Assembly: GCF_001428665.1 (NCBI RefSeq)
Contig: NZ_LMIJ01000004.1
Span: forward strand, 95,756-159,755
Length of the DNA: 64,000 bases
DNA from: Acidovorax sp. Root219
GTDB taxonomy: Bacteria; Pseudomonadota; Gammaproteobacteria; Burkholderiales; Burkholderiaceae_C
Reading direction: 5' to 3'
The position numbers and the translations under genes are program-made. Below the pieces are notes generated by a model. It saw only the letters and a list, made by a program, of their open reading frames with translations, had not been told where the DNA came from and did no database searches. Positions 10,982 to 19,363 of the stretch are shown here, piece after piece; position 1 is the first letter of the stretch, and every line of letters begins with the position of its first letter.

Positions 10982-12718
10982 ATGGCTGCTGTAGATACTG
11001 CTCAGAAAGAAACACCTGCAATAGCCCTTCCGGGCTTGGGGCGGGCGTTGATGTCTGCGGGAAAGCTGACCCAGAAGGCAGCCGAAGATATTTACAAAAA
11101 GTCACAAGTTAGCCGCACCAGTTTTATTGCGGAATTGACAGGTTCGGGGGTGGTGTCCGCGACGGACCTGGCCCACACGGTATCGGCCGTATTCGGCGCC
11201 CCGCTGCTGGACCTGGAAGCCATCGACCCTCTGCGGCTGCCCAAGGACCTGCTGGACGCCAAAATCTGCCAGTCCTACCGGGTGGTGGTGCTGAGCAAGC
11301 GCAACAACCGCCTGATCGTTGCAACGGCCGACCCCACGGACCAGGAAGCCGCCGAGAAAATCAAGTTCACGACCCAGATGGGGGTGGACTGGATTATTGC
11401 CGAATATGACAAACTGAATCGACTGGTAGAAAGCAGCACCAAATCGACCAGTGAGTCGATGGAGAGCATGACCAGCGGGGGCGATTTTGAATTCGACGAT
11501 GTCCCCATCGAAGAAGCGGCAGATCCAGCCGATGCAGGCGCCTCCGATGTCGAGGATGCCCCGGTTGTCAAATTCCTGCACAAGATGTTGCTCGATGCCT
11601 TCAATATGCGGGCATCCGATCTGCATTTCGAACCCTATGAGCACCAGTACCGCGTGCGATTTCGCATTGACGGTGAATTGCGCGAAATCACATCGCCTCC
11701 CATTGCCATCAAGGACAAGCTGGCCTCGCGCATCAAGGTGATCTCGCGGATGGATATTTCCGAAAAGCGCGTGCCGCAGGACGGAAAGATGAAACTGAAA
11801 ATCGGCCCCGACCGGGTGATCGATTTTCGGGTGAGTACCCTGCCCACGCTGTTTGGCGAAAAGATCGTGATCCGTATTCTGGATCCTTCCAGTGCCAAGC
11901 TGGGCATCGATGCATTGGGCTACGAACCCGAAGAAAAAGCGCGGCTGATGGACGCCATCAGTCGCCCTTACGGCATGATTCTGGTGACTGGCCCTACCGG
12001 CTCCGGCAAGACGGTATCACTCTACACCTGCCTGAACCTGCTGAACAAGCCGGGGGTGAACATCGCCACGGCAGAAGACCCCTCGGAAATCAACCTGCCC
12101 GGCGTGAACCAGGTCAACGTCAACGACAAGGCCGGCCTGACCTTTGCCGTGGCGCTCAAGTCATTTCTGCGCCAGGACCCCGACATCATCATGGTGGGGG
12201 AAATCCGCGATCTGGAAACCGCCGACATATCGATCAAGGCCGCCCAAACGGGCCACTTGGTGCTGTCTACGCTGCACACCAACGATGCCCCCACGACGCT
12301 CACGCGCATGCGCAACATGGGCATCGCGCCGTTCAACATCGCGTCCAGCGTGATCCTGATTACTGCGCAGCGACTGGCACGGCGACTGTGCCCCGTGTGC
12401 AAGGTGCCTGCAGACATTCCTCATGAGGCGCTTGTGGATGCGGGCTACTCCGAGGAAGAGCTGGATGGATCCTGGGTCCCCTACCGTCCGGTGGGTTGCT
12501 CTGCCTGCAACAACGGATACAAAGGCCGCGTCGGGGTCTACCAGGTGATGCCTATCTCCGAGGAAATCCAGCGCATCATTCTGCGCGACGGCAGTGCGCT
12601 GGAAATCGCCGAACAGGCCCGGTCGGAGGGGGTGCGATCCCTGCGCGATGCAGCCCTTTACAAGGCCAAGCTGGGGCAAACCTCCCTTGAAGAGGTGTTG
12701 GCCGTGACCAACGAATAA
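10982..12718 (+). CDS. pilB: Type IV pilus assembly ATPase PilB
   Basis: The 578-residue protein is the hexameric ATPase that drives pilus extension at the inner membrane. An N-terminal MshEN/GspE-type domain (about 15-150) is followed by an acidic linker, then the ATPase core with Walker A GPTGSGKT (337-344), the Asp box DLHFEPY, Walker B DIIMVGEIRD and the His box HLVLSTLHTN. A tetracysteine zinc motif (CPVC ... CSAC) follows. No clear ribosome site precedes the ATG. The 129 bases between tRNA-Pro and pilB hold no gene. pilC and pilD follow directly. Confidence 0.96.
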   Translation: MAAVDTAQKETPAIALPGLGRALMSAGKLTQKAAEDIYKKSQVSRTSFIAELTGSGVVSATDLAHTVSAVFGAPLLDLEAIDPLRLPKDLLDAKICQSYRVVVLSKRNNRLIVATADPTDQEAAEKIKFTTQMGVDWIIAEYDKLNRLVESSTKSTSESMESMTSGGDFEFDDVPIEEAADPADAGASDVEDAPVVKFLHKMLLDAFNMRASDLHFEPYEHQYRVRFRIDGELREITSPPIAIKDKLASRIKVISRMDISEKRVPQDGKMKLKIGPDRVIDFRVSTLPTLFGEKIVIRILDPSSAKLGIDALGYEPEEKARLMDAISRPYGMILVTGPTGSGKTVSLYTCLNLLNKPGVNIATAEDPSEINLPGVNQVNVNDKAGLTFAVALKSFLRQDPDIIMVGEIRDLETADISIKAAQTGHLVLSTLHTNDAPTTLTRMRNMGIAPFNIASSVILITAQRLARRLCPVCKVPADIPHEALVDAGYSEEELDGSWVPYRPVGCSACNNGYKGRVGVYQVMPISEEIQRIILRDGSALEIAEQARSEGVRSLRDAALYKAKLGQTSLEEVLAVTNE

Positions 12719-12746
12719 ACATTACAGAATAGCGACGGGGAATACC

Positions 12747-13967
12747 ATGGCGACAGCAGCAGCAGCGAAGGACATCAAGGATTTCGTCTTCGAATGGGAA
12801 GGCAAGGACCGCGCCGGCAAGATCGTGCGCGGCGAAATCCGTGCGGGCGGCGAAAACCAGGTCCAGGCCACGCTGCGCCGCCAGGGCGTGTTCCCAACCA
12901 AGATCAAAAAGCGGCGGATGAAATCGGGCAAGAAAATCAAGCCCAAAGACATCGCCCTGTTCACGCGCCAGTTGGCCACCATGATGAAGGCCGGTGTGCC
13001 CCTGCTGCAATCGTTCGACATTGTCGGCCGCGGCAATACCAATGCCAGCGTGACCAAGCTGCTCAACGACATCCGCACCGATGTGGAAACAGGCACTTCG
13101 CTGAATGGCGCGTTCCGCAAGCATCCCCTGTACTTCGACACCCTCTACTGCAACCTGGTGGAGGCCGGTGAAGCGGCCGGTATTCTGGAAGCCCTGCTGG
13201 ACCGGTTGGCGACCTACATGGAAAAGACGGAAGCCATCAAGTCCAAGATCAAATCGGCATTGATGTACCCTATTTCTGTGTTGATTGTGGCCTTTGTGGT
13301 GGTCACAGTGATCATGATTTTTGTGATTCCGGCCTTCAAGGAGGTATTCTCATCCTTTGGCGCGGATCTGCCCGCGCCCACACTGATCGTTATGGGCATC
13401 AGTGATGTTTTCGTCAAATGGTGGTGGCTGATCTTCGGGGTCATTGGCGGCGGGTTTTATTTCTTCATGGAAGCGTGGCGCCGCAACGAGAAGATGCAGC
13501 GCTTCATGGACCGCGCCCTCTTGAAGATGCCCATTTTCGGCGCGTTGATCGACAAATCCTGCGTGGCTCGCTGGACCCGAACCTTGGCCACCATGTTCGC
13601 CGCCGGCGTTCCGCTGGTGGAAGCCCTCGATTCCGTCGGCGGCGCCTCGGGCAACTCGGTCTACGCTGTAGCCACCGAAAAGATCCAGCAGGAAGTTTCC
13701 ACCGGCACCAGCCTCACGGCGGCCATGGGCAATGCGAATATCTTCCCATCGATGGTCATCCAGATGTGTGCCATCGGTGAAGAATCGGGCTCTATCGACC
13801 ACATGCTGGGCAAGGCTGCCGATTTCTACGAAGCCGAGGTGGATGACATGGTCGCAGGCCTTTCCAGCCTGATGGAACCCATCATCATCGTGTTCCTGGG
13901 CACGCTGATTGGCGGTATCGTGGTGTCGATGTACCTGCCCATCTTCAAGCTCGGCCAGGTCGTTTAA
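12747..13967 (+). CDS. pilC: Type IV pilus inner-membrane platform protein PilC
   Basis: The 406-residue protein belongs to the GspF/PilC family, with two T2SF domains (residues about 70-195 and 275-395). Conserved segments are FTRQLATMMKAGVPLLQ and the matching WTRTLATMFAAGVPLVEAL in the second half. Three transmembrane helices are visible near 170-195, 220-240 and 375-400. It forms the membrane platform engaged by PilB during pilus assembly. It lies 28 bases after pilB and shares one base with pilD. Confidence 0.96.
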   Translation: MATAAAAKDIKDFVFEWEGKDRAGKIVRGEIRAGGENQVQATLRRQGVFPTKIKKRRMKSGKKIKPKDIALFTRQLATMMKAGVPLLQSFDIVGRGNTNASVTKLLNDIRTDVETGTSLNGAFRKHPLYFDTLYCNLVEAGEAAGILEALLDRLATYMEKTEAIKSKIKSALMYPISVLIVAFVVVTVIMIFVIPAFKEVFSSFGADLPAPTLIVMGISDVFVKWWWLIFGVIGGGFYFFMEAWRRNEKMQRFMDRALLKMPIFGALIDKSCVARWTRTLATMFAAGVPLVEALDSVGGASGNSVYAVATEKIQQEVSTGTSLTAAMGNANIFPSMVIQMCAIGEESGSIDHMLGKAADFYEAEVDDMVAGLSSLMEPIIIVFLGTLIGGIVVSMYLPIFKLGQVV

Positions 13968-14875
13968 TGCTTCTGGATCCGTGGTGGAGCGCCGCGTTGG
14001 TCGGCGTCCTGGGCTTGTTGATCGGCAGTTTCCTGAACGTCGTAATTTACCGGTTGCCCAAGATGATGGAACGGCAGTGGGATGCTGAAGTCACCGCATA
14101 CGCCGCAGAGCAGACGGCGCGGCAGGCACCTGGCAGCGAGGCGGAAAGAGCCGTCGAAAGACAACAGCCACCCACAGCAGAGCCATTCAATCTTATGGTT
14201 CCCCGGTCACGCTGCCAGGCCTGTGGGCACATGGTCCGGTGGTACGAAAACATTCCCGTCCTGAGCTATCTGTTCCTGCGCGGCAAATGCTCTTCCTGCG
14301 GGGTTCACATCAGTGTGCGCTACCCGTTGGTGGAACTGGGCACCGCGGCCCTGTTTGCCTTCCTGGGCCACTGGGGAGGGTTGTCGGCTCCGACCCTGGT
14401 CTGGTGTGTCTTTGCCGCTGCCATGGTGGCGCTTGCCCTGATCGACTGGGATACGACCCTGTTGCCCGATGACATCACCCTGCCCTTGCTCTGGGCTGGA
14501 CTGATTGCCTCCACTGTGGGGTGGACAGGCATACCGCCTGCTGCCTCGGTGGCAGGTGCCGCTGCCGGCTATCTGTCCCTGTGGCTCGTGTACTGGGGCT
14601 TCAAGCTGGTCACCGGCAAGGAAGGCATGGGCTATGGCGACTTCAAGCTGTTCGCCGCGCTCGGCGCCTGGTTTGGATGGCAGGCCCTGGTTCCCATCAT
14701 CCTCATGGCCTCGGTGATCGGCGCCATCGTGGGCCTGGTCATGAAATTCAGGAACCGCTTGCGCGAAGGTGGCTACATTCCTTTCGGCCCCTTCCTGGTC
14801 GGCGCGGGCCTGGTGTCCATGGTGTTCACACCCGAGGCCATCTTCCAGGCGGTGCTGGGCCTGATGGGCCTGTAA
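13967..14875 (+). CDS. pilD: Prepilin peptidase / N-methyltransferase PilD
   Basis: The 302-residue multi-pass membrane enzyme cleaves and N-methylates type IV prepilins. The N-terminal part has GSFLNVVIYRLP and a tetracysteine zinc motif (CQAC ... CSSC). The two catalytic aspartates are in ALIDWDTTLLPD and in GMGYGDFKLFAALG, the GxGD signature. Its ATG overlaps the pilC stop by one base (TAATG). No prepilin gene is in the window, so its substrates are encoded elsewhere. Confidence 0.96.
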   Translation: MLLDPWWSAALVGVLGLLIGSFLNVVIYRLPKMMERQWDAEVTAYAAEQTARQAPGSEAERAVERQQPPTAEPFNLMVPRSRCQACGHMVRWYENIPVLSYLFLRGKCSSCGVHISVRYPLVELGTAALFAFLGHWGGLSAPTLVWCVFAAAMVALALIDWDTTLLPDDITLPLLWAGLIASTVGWTGIPPAASVAGAAAGYLSLWLVYWGFKLVTGKEGMGYGDFKLFAALGAWFGWQALVPIILMASVIGAIVGLVMKFRNRLREGGYIPFGPFLVGAGLVSMVFTPEAIFQAVLGLMGL

Positions 14876-14878
14876 CCC

Positions 14879-15478
14879 ATGCGCATCGGCCTGACCGGGG
14901 GCATCGGCAGCGGCAAGAGCACCTTTGGCCAGTTGCTGGCCTCTCTGGGCGCCGCACTGATCGATGCCGACCAGATAGCGCGCAGCGTCACAGGTCCCGG
15001 CGGTGCGGCCATCGAAGCGATCCGGCAGACGTTTGGCCCCGACTATGTCGATGCGGCCGGAGCGCTCGACAGGGCCCGCATGCGCGCCCTGGCCTTCTCG
15101 GATGGCGATGCGCGGTTGCGGCTGGAATCCATCGTGCACCCCCTGGTGACACAGCGCAGCGCTGAAGAAGCCCGGCAGGCCCTGCAGGACGGCAGGCGGC
15201 TGATCGTGCACGACATTCCCTTGCTGGTGGAGTCGGGGCGCTGGGCCCGGCAGCTCGACGCCGTGGTCGTGATCGACTGCCCTCCCGAAACCCAGATCGA
15301 GCGCGTGGTGCAGCGCAGCGGGCTCACCGGGGAGGCCGTGCAGGCCATCCTTTCTCACCAGGCGAGCCGCCCGGTGCGCCGCGCGGCGGCGGATATCGTG
15401 GTGTTCAACGGCCTGCACTGCACATTGACGCAATTGCAGGCCCAGGCAGCGCAGCTGGGGCAGCTGTTCGGGCTATGA
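14879..15478 (+). CDS. coaE: Dephospho-CoA kinase
   Basis: The 199-residue P-loop kinase phosphorylates dephospho-CoA in the last step of CoA synthesis. The Walker A motif GGIGSGKS is at residues 7-14, followed by DADQIAR, the substrate-binding HPLV segment and the DIPLLVESG lid region. Its length is typical. It starts 3 bases after pilD, in the pilBCD-coaE-zapD-yacG order common in beta- and gammaproteobacteria. Confidence 0.96.
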   Translation: MRIGLTGGIGSGKSTFGQLLASLGAALIDADQIARSVTGPGGAAIEAIRQTFGPDYVDAAGALDRARMRALAFSDGDARLRLESIVHPLVTQRSAEEARQALQDGRRLIVHDIPLLVESGRWARQLDAVVVIDCPPETQIERVVQRSGLTGEAVQAILSHQASRPVRRAAADIVVFNGLHCTLTQLQAQAAQLGQLFGL

Positions 15479-15567
15479 TGCACGCGCAGCCTGTTGCGCC
15501 CTGTTTCTGCAGAGTGCACGCCAACGGTGCCACAGAATACCCCTGAGAGCCCCGGGAACCCGCCAGC

Positions 15568-16323
15568 GTGATCCTTTACGAATACCCTTTCAACGAGCGC
15601 CTCAGAACGTACCTGCGTCTGGAGCAGCTGTTTCGCCGGCTCGGCGAACTGATTCCGCGCTCCCACGCCCTGGACCACCATTTTGCGCTGGTCACGATCT
15701 TCGAGATCATGGATGTGGCTGCCCGCGCCGATCTGAAATCGGACGTGCTCAAGGACATCGAAAAGCACAAGCACCAGCTCGACAGCTACCGCGGCAACCC
15801 ATCCATCTCCGAGGCGGCACTGGATGCGGTCATCGCACAGCTCGATCACTGCTTCACGGCCCTGAACACCCAGAACGGCAAGTCGGGCCATGCCCTCACG
15901 GAGAACGACTGGCTGATGAGTATCCGCAGCCGTGTCGGCATTCCGGGCGGAACCTGCGGCTTCGACCTGCCCGCCTACTACGCCTGGCAGCACCGGGACG
16001 TGGCCTACCGCCAGAACGCACTGCAGGAATGGGCCTCCACCCTCGCGCCCATGGCCGAGTCCATCTATGTGCTGCTCAAGCTGCTGCGCGACTCGGGAGT
16101 GCCGCAGAAGGTGGCCGCCGAGCGCGGCCAGTTCCAGCAGAACCTGCCCCAGGGTCGCACCTTCCAGTTGCTGCGCCTGCGCATGGACCCATCGCTGGGG
16201 CTCATCCCCGAAATCAGTGGCAACCGCCTGATCGTGTCGGTGCGGCTCATGCGCCAGGAGGCCGATGGCCGCCTGCATTCCTGCGCGGAGGATGCCGCGT
16301 TTGAACTGACCCTGTGCGCGTGA
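15568..16323 (+). CDS. zapD: Cell division protein ZapD
   Basis: The 251-residue protein starts [19 protein letters not shown] after a GTG codon, the conserved opening of ZapD (DUF1342). It continues with an all-helical half and a C-terminal beta-rich half. ZapD crosslinks FtsZ filaments at the division septum. There is no in-frame ATG near the conserved N-terminus, so the GTG at 15568 is chosen. It lies between coaE and yacG as in other proteobacteria. Confidence 0.92.
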   Translation: MILYEYPFNERLRTYLRLEQLFRRLGELIPRSHALDHHFALVTIFEIMDVAARADLKSDVLKDIEKHKHQLDSYRGNPSISEAALDAVIAQLDHCFTALNTQNGKSGHALTENDWLMSIRSRVGIPGGTCGFDLPAYYAWQHRDVAYRQNALQEWASTLAPMAESIYVLLKLLRDSGVPQKVAAERGQFQQNLPQGRTFQLLRLRMDPSLGLIPEISGNRLIVSVRLMRQEADGRLHSCAEDAAFELTLCA

Positions 16324-16337
16324 AGGAGACGCCCACC

Positions 16338-16559
16338 ATGGCCCCCAAAACACCCCCTGGCAGCACCGCTGCCCGCATCGTTGTCTGCCCCACCTGCGGG
16401 GGCGACAGCATCTACAGCCCCGCCAACGCCTACCGGCCGTTCTGCAGCGAACGCTGCAAGCAGGTGGACCTGGGCGCCTGGGCCAGCGAAGACTTCCGCA
16501 TGCCCGCCGAAGCGCCGCCAGCAGACGCGCAGTACGGCGACCCCAAGCTACAGCACTGA
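16338..16559 (+). CDS. yacG: DNA gyrase inhibitor YacG (zinc-finger protein)
   Basis: The 73-residue protein has the YacG zinc finger with cysteines C17 and C20 (CPTCGG) and C36 and C40 (FCSERCK), followed by the conserved DLGAWASE. YacG binds GyrB and blocks gyrase. AAGGAG at 16323-16328, overlapping the zapD stop, selects the ATG at 16338 over an upstream GTG at 16314. The final codons and stop coincide with a 12-base sequence repeated inside the adjacent palindromic element, so the last residues may be element-derived. Confidence 0.9.
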   Translation: MAPKTPPGSTAARIVVCPTCGGDSIYSPANAYRPFCSERCKQVDLGAWASEDFRMPAEAPPADAQYGDPKLQH

Positions 16560-16664
16560 ATACGGATTTGCCTTCAGCCGTCTAACTTCGTTGGTCCGCC
16601 TTGCCGTGCTACAGCACTGTCTGCGGCTTCCCGCCTCGTTATACGGCTGAAGGCAAATCCGTAT
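16560..16664. repeat. 105-bp near-palindromic element (REP/MITE- or attC-like)
   Basis: Perfect 22-bp inverted repeats at 16560-16581 and 16643-16664 (core GGATTTGCCTTCAGCC) bound the element. The pairing continues after one mismatch with TAAC (16583-16586) and GTTA (16638-16641). The centre holds a small hairpin GTGC-TACA-GCAC. The inner boundary heptamers GTCTAAC and GTTATAC resemble integron attC core sites, but the long outer repeats do not belong to a standard attC. GCTACAGCACTG occurs at 16547-16558 and again at 16608-16619. It separates convergent yacG and mutT and may also terminate both. Confidence 0.8.
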
Positions 16665-16689
16665 GGGCAGCAGGTAGGGGCCCTCGGCT

Positions 16690-17163
16690 TCAGGCTTTCG
16701 GAAGCTCCGGCGCCGCGAACGCCAGGCCGCGCTCCTCGGACAGCCATTGCAGCACCGGGTAGGCCCCTGGCAACACGGGGCTGACCTCCAGGGGCAACTG
16801 CTGCCAGGCCATCTCCTGGCCTTCGCGCATCTCGAATTCCCCGGTCCATGCGTGCACCTTGCACCAGTGCAGCCGCACCAGCGCGTGCGGGTAGTCGTGC
16901 TCGGTGACCTTCCAGACCTCAGCGGGCCCGATGCTCACGCCCAGCTCCTCGACCAGCTCGCGCCGCAGTGCCTGCTCCACCGTCTCGCCGGCTTCCAGCT
17001 TGCCGCCTGGAAACTCCCAGTAGCCCGCATAGGGCTTGCCTGGTGGGCGGGTGGACAACAGCAGCGCGCCGTCCGGGCGCACCAGGATGCCCACCGCCAC
17101 CTCGGTGTGCTTGCGCACCGCCGCCTCGCCAACCACGAACTCAGCCACCCTGGCGCCCCGCAT
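16690..17163 (-). CDS. mutT: 8-oxo-dGTP diphosphatase MutT-type Nudix hydrolase
   Basis: The 157-residue protein has a complete Nudix box starting at GGKLEAGE and continuing to RELVEELGV, matching G-x5-E-x7-RE-U-x-EE-x-G-U. The preceding STRPPGKPYAGYWEFPGG segment is typical of MutT, which removes mutagenic 8-oxo-dGTP. The start is uncertain: ATG at 17163 overlaps the upstream ATPase gene by 23 bases, while GTG at 17148 overlaps by 8. It is co-oriented with the DUF815 ATPase. Confidence 0.85.
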   Translation of the reverse strand: MRGARVAEFVVGEAAVRKHTEVAVGILVRPDGALLLSTRPPGKPYAGYWEFPGGKLEAGETVEQALRRELVEELGVSIGPAEVWKVTEHDYPHALVRLHWCKVHAWTGEFEMREGQEMAWQQLPLEVSPVLPGAYPVLQWLSEERGLAFAAPELPKA

Positions 17164-18013
17164 AATCGCGTGCGAACTGGTAGGCCACGCGGCCGCTGCG
17201 CGAGCCCCGCTCCAGCGCCCACACCAGGGCCTGGGGGCGTGCCGCTGCAATCTCCGGGGCATCCACGCCCAGCGACGAGAGCCACTGTGCCACGATGGCC
17301 AGGTACTCGTCCTGGCTGAACGGGTAGAAGCTCACCCACAGGCCAAAGCGTTCCGACAGCGAGATCTTTTCCTCGACCACCTCGCCGGGGTGTACCTCGC
17401 CGTCCTCACTGTGCGTATAGGTCAGGTTCTCGGTCATGTACTCAGGCAGCAGGTGGCGGCGGTTGCTGGTGGCATAGATCAGCACGTTCGGCGTGGCTGC
17501 GGCCACCGATCCATCGAGGATGGACTTGAGCGCCTTGTAGCCCGGTTCGCCCTCTTCAAAGCTCAGGTCATCGCAGAAGACGATGAACTTCTCCGGCCGT
17601 GCCGAGACCACGTCCACGATGTCGGGCAGGTCTGTCAGGTCGGCCTTGTCCACCTCGATCAGGCGCAGGCCCTGCGGCGCGTAGGCATTCAAGCAGGCCT
17701 TGATCAGCGAGGACTTGCCCGTGCCACGCGCGCCCGTGAGCAGCACGTTGTTGGCCGGCTTGCCCTGCACGAACTGGCGCGTGTTGCGCTCGATCTTGTC
17801 CTTTTGACCATCGATCTCCTTGAGCTCGCTGAGGGCCATGGCCGCCACATGGCGCACGGGCTCCAGCGTGCCATGGCCGCTGCTGCGCTTGCGGTAGCGC
17901 CAGGCGATCGAGGCCGTCCAGTCGGGCGCGGACAGCGGCTGCGGCAAGGCCGCCTCGATGCGGGTGATCAGTTGCTCCGCGCGCGCGATCAGGTGTTCCA
18001 GTGCTTGGTTCAT
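17141..18013 (-). CDS. DUF815 family ATPase
   Basis: The 290-residue protein is a P-loop ATPase of the DUF815 family, with Walker A GARGTGKSS at 94-102, Walker B FIVFCDDLSFE at 143-153 and a sensor ATSNRRHLLPE. A helical N-terminal domain (1-85) precedes it. The biochemical role of the family is not established. It overlaps mutT at its 3' end and lies 19 bases after argJ, suggesting an argJ-ATPase-mutT transcript. Confidence 0.85.
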   Translation of the reverse strand: MNQALEHLIARAEQLITRIEAALPQPLSAPDWTASIAWRYRKRSSGHGTLEPVRHVAAMALSELKEIDGQKDKIERNTRQFVQGKPANNVLLTGARGTGKSSLIKACLNAYAPQGLRLIEVDKADLTDLPDIVDVVSARPEKFIVFCDDLSFEEGEPGYKALKSILDGSVAAATPNVLIYATSNRRHLLPEYMTENLTYTHSEDGEVHPGEVVEEKISLSERFGLWVSFYPFSQDEYLAIVAQWLSSLGVDAPEIAAARPQALVWALERGSRSGRVAYQFARDYAGRQGG

Positions 18014-18032
18014 GTGCCAGAGGCTCGCGTGT

Positions 18033-19262
18033 TCAGGAGCGGTAATCCGCGTTGATGGTCACGTACTCGTGGCTGAAATCGCAGGTCCACACGGTGTCGG
18101 CCGCATCACCCCGGCCCAGCACCACGCGCACGGTGATCTCGCTTTGCTTCATCACGCGCTGGCCATCTTCCTCGCGGTAGGCCGGGTTGCGCCCGCCCTT
18201 CACGGCCACGTGCACGTCGTCCAGGTACAAATCGATCCCGGTCTGGTCCAGGTCGTCAATGCCGGCGTAGCCCACGGCCGCCAGGATGCGGCCCAGGTTC
18301 GGGTCGCTGGCGAAGAAAGCCGTCTTGACCAGGGGCGAATGGGCGATGGCGTAGGCCACCTTGCGGCACTCGTCGCCGGTCTTGCCGCCTTCGACGCGCA
18401 CGGTGATGAACTTGGTGGCGCCTTCGCCATCGCGCACGATGGCCTGGGCCAGCTTCTGCGCCACCTGCAGCATGGCTGCCTGCAGGGACTTGCCTTCGGC
18501 ACTGGCCAGATCGGTGATCGGAGCGTGCGCCGCCTTGTTCGTGGCCACGACCACAAAGGAATCGTTGGTCGAGGTATCGCCGTCGATGGTCACGCGGTTG
18601 AACGACCCATCGGCCAGCTCGCGCGCCAGTTGCTGCATCACCGAGGGGTGCACGCAGGCATCCGTGGCCATGAAACCCAGCATGGTCGCCATGTTCGGGC
18701 GGATCATGCCGGCGCCCTTGCTGATGCCGGTGATGGACACCGTCGTGCCCGCAATCTGCACCTGGGCCGAAAAAGCCTTGGGCAGCGTGTCGGTGGTCAT
18801 GATGCCTTCAGCGGCGCGCGCCCAGTGGTCGGGCTGCGCATCGGCAATGGCAGCGGGCAGGCCGGCCTCGATGCGGTCAACGGGCAAGGACTCCATGATC
18901 ACGCCGGTGGAGAACGGCAGCACCTGTTCGGGCGCCACGTCCAGCTGGCGCGCCATGGCCACGCAGGTGGCACGCGCACGCGCAAGACCGTCGGCACCGG
19001 TGCCGGCGTTGGCATTGCCGGTGTTGATCACCATCGCGCGGATGCCCTGCCCGCCGGCCAGGTGCTCGCGCCCGACCTGCACCGGCGCCGCGCAAAAGCG
19101 GTTCTGCGTGAACACGCCCGCCACGCTGGCGCCCTCGTCGAGCAGGAACACGGTGAGGTCCTTGCGGTGGGCCTTGCGGACACCGGCTTCGGCGACACCA
19201 ATGCGGACACCGGCAATCGCATGCAGATCGGCGGCAACGGGGGCAAGAAGATGGACAGGCAT
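18033..19262 (-). CDS. argJ: Bifunctional ornithine acetyltransferase / N-acetylglutamate synthase
   Basis: The 409-residue enzyme recycles acetyl groups in arginine synthesis. It shows the autoproteolysis site in [17 protein letters not shown], where T193 becomes the N-terminal nucleophile of the beta chain. Other family segments are the STGVIME oxyanion region near 118-124 and the KGAGMI loop. The upstream open frame reaches 19352, but the conserved start MPVHLLAPV fixes 19262. It follows secA after a strong terminator. Confidence 0.95.
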   Translation of the reverse strand: MPVHLLAPVAADLHAIAGVRIGVAEAGVRKAHRKDLTVFLLDEGASVAGVFTQNRFCAAPVQVGREHLAGGQGIRAMVINTGNANAGTGADGLARARATCVAMARQLDVAPEQVLPFSTGVIMESLPVDRIEAGLPAAIADAQPDHWARAAEGIMTTDTLPKAFSAQVQIAGTTVSITGISKGAGMIRPNMATMLGFMATDACVHPSVMQQLARELADGSFNRVTIDGDTSTNDSFVVVATNKAAHAPITDLASAEGKSLQAAMLQVAQKLAQAIVRDGEGATKFITVRVEGGKTGDECRKVAYAIAHSPLVKTAFFASDPNLGRILAAVGYAGIDDLDQTGIDLYLDDVHVAVKGGRNPAYREEDGQRVMKQSEITVRVVLGRGDAADTVWTCDFSHEYVTINADYRS

Positions 19263-19322
19263 GGGGGGAGGCTCTTTCGTGAAAAACTGCGTCCGATTAT
19301 GCGGAAAACCGTGGCGCGCCAA

Positions 19323-19348
19323 TGAAAACACGGGCCGAAGCCCGTGTT
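19323..19348 (-). terminator. Rho-independent terminator after secA
   Basis: AACACGGGC (19327-19335) and GCCCGTGTT (19340-19348) form a perfect 9-bp stem around a 4-base loop (TTCG on the transcript). Read on the minus strand it is followed by TTTCATT and lies 16 bases after the secA stop. Confidence 0.85.
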
Positions 19349-19363
19349 GCAATCGTCAGAAGA

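Noticed and set aside
16560..16664. Full integron gene cassette or integron array
   Set aside because: Only one attC-like site is present, one R-box has a mismatch, and there is no integrase or cassette gene. The outer 22-bp repeats are not part of attC sites.
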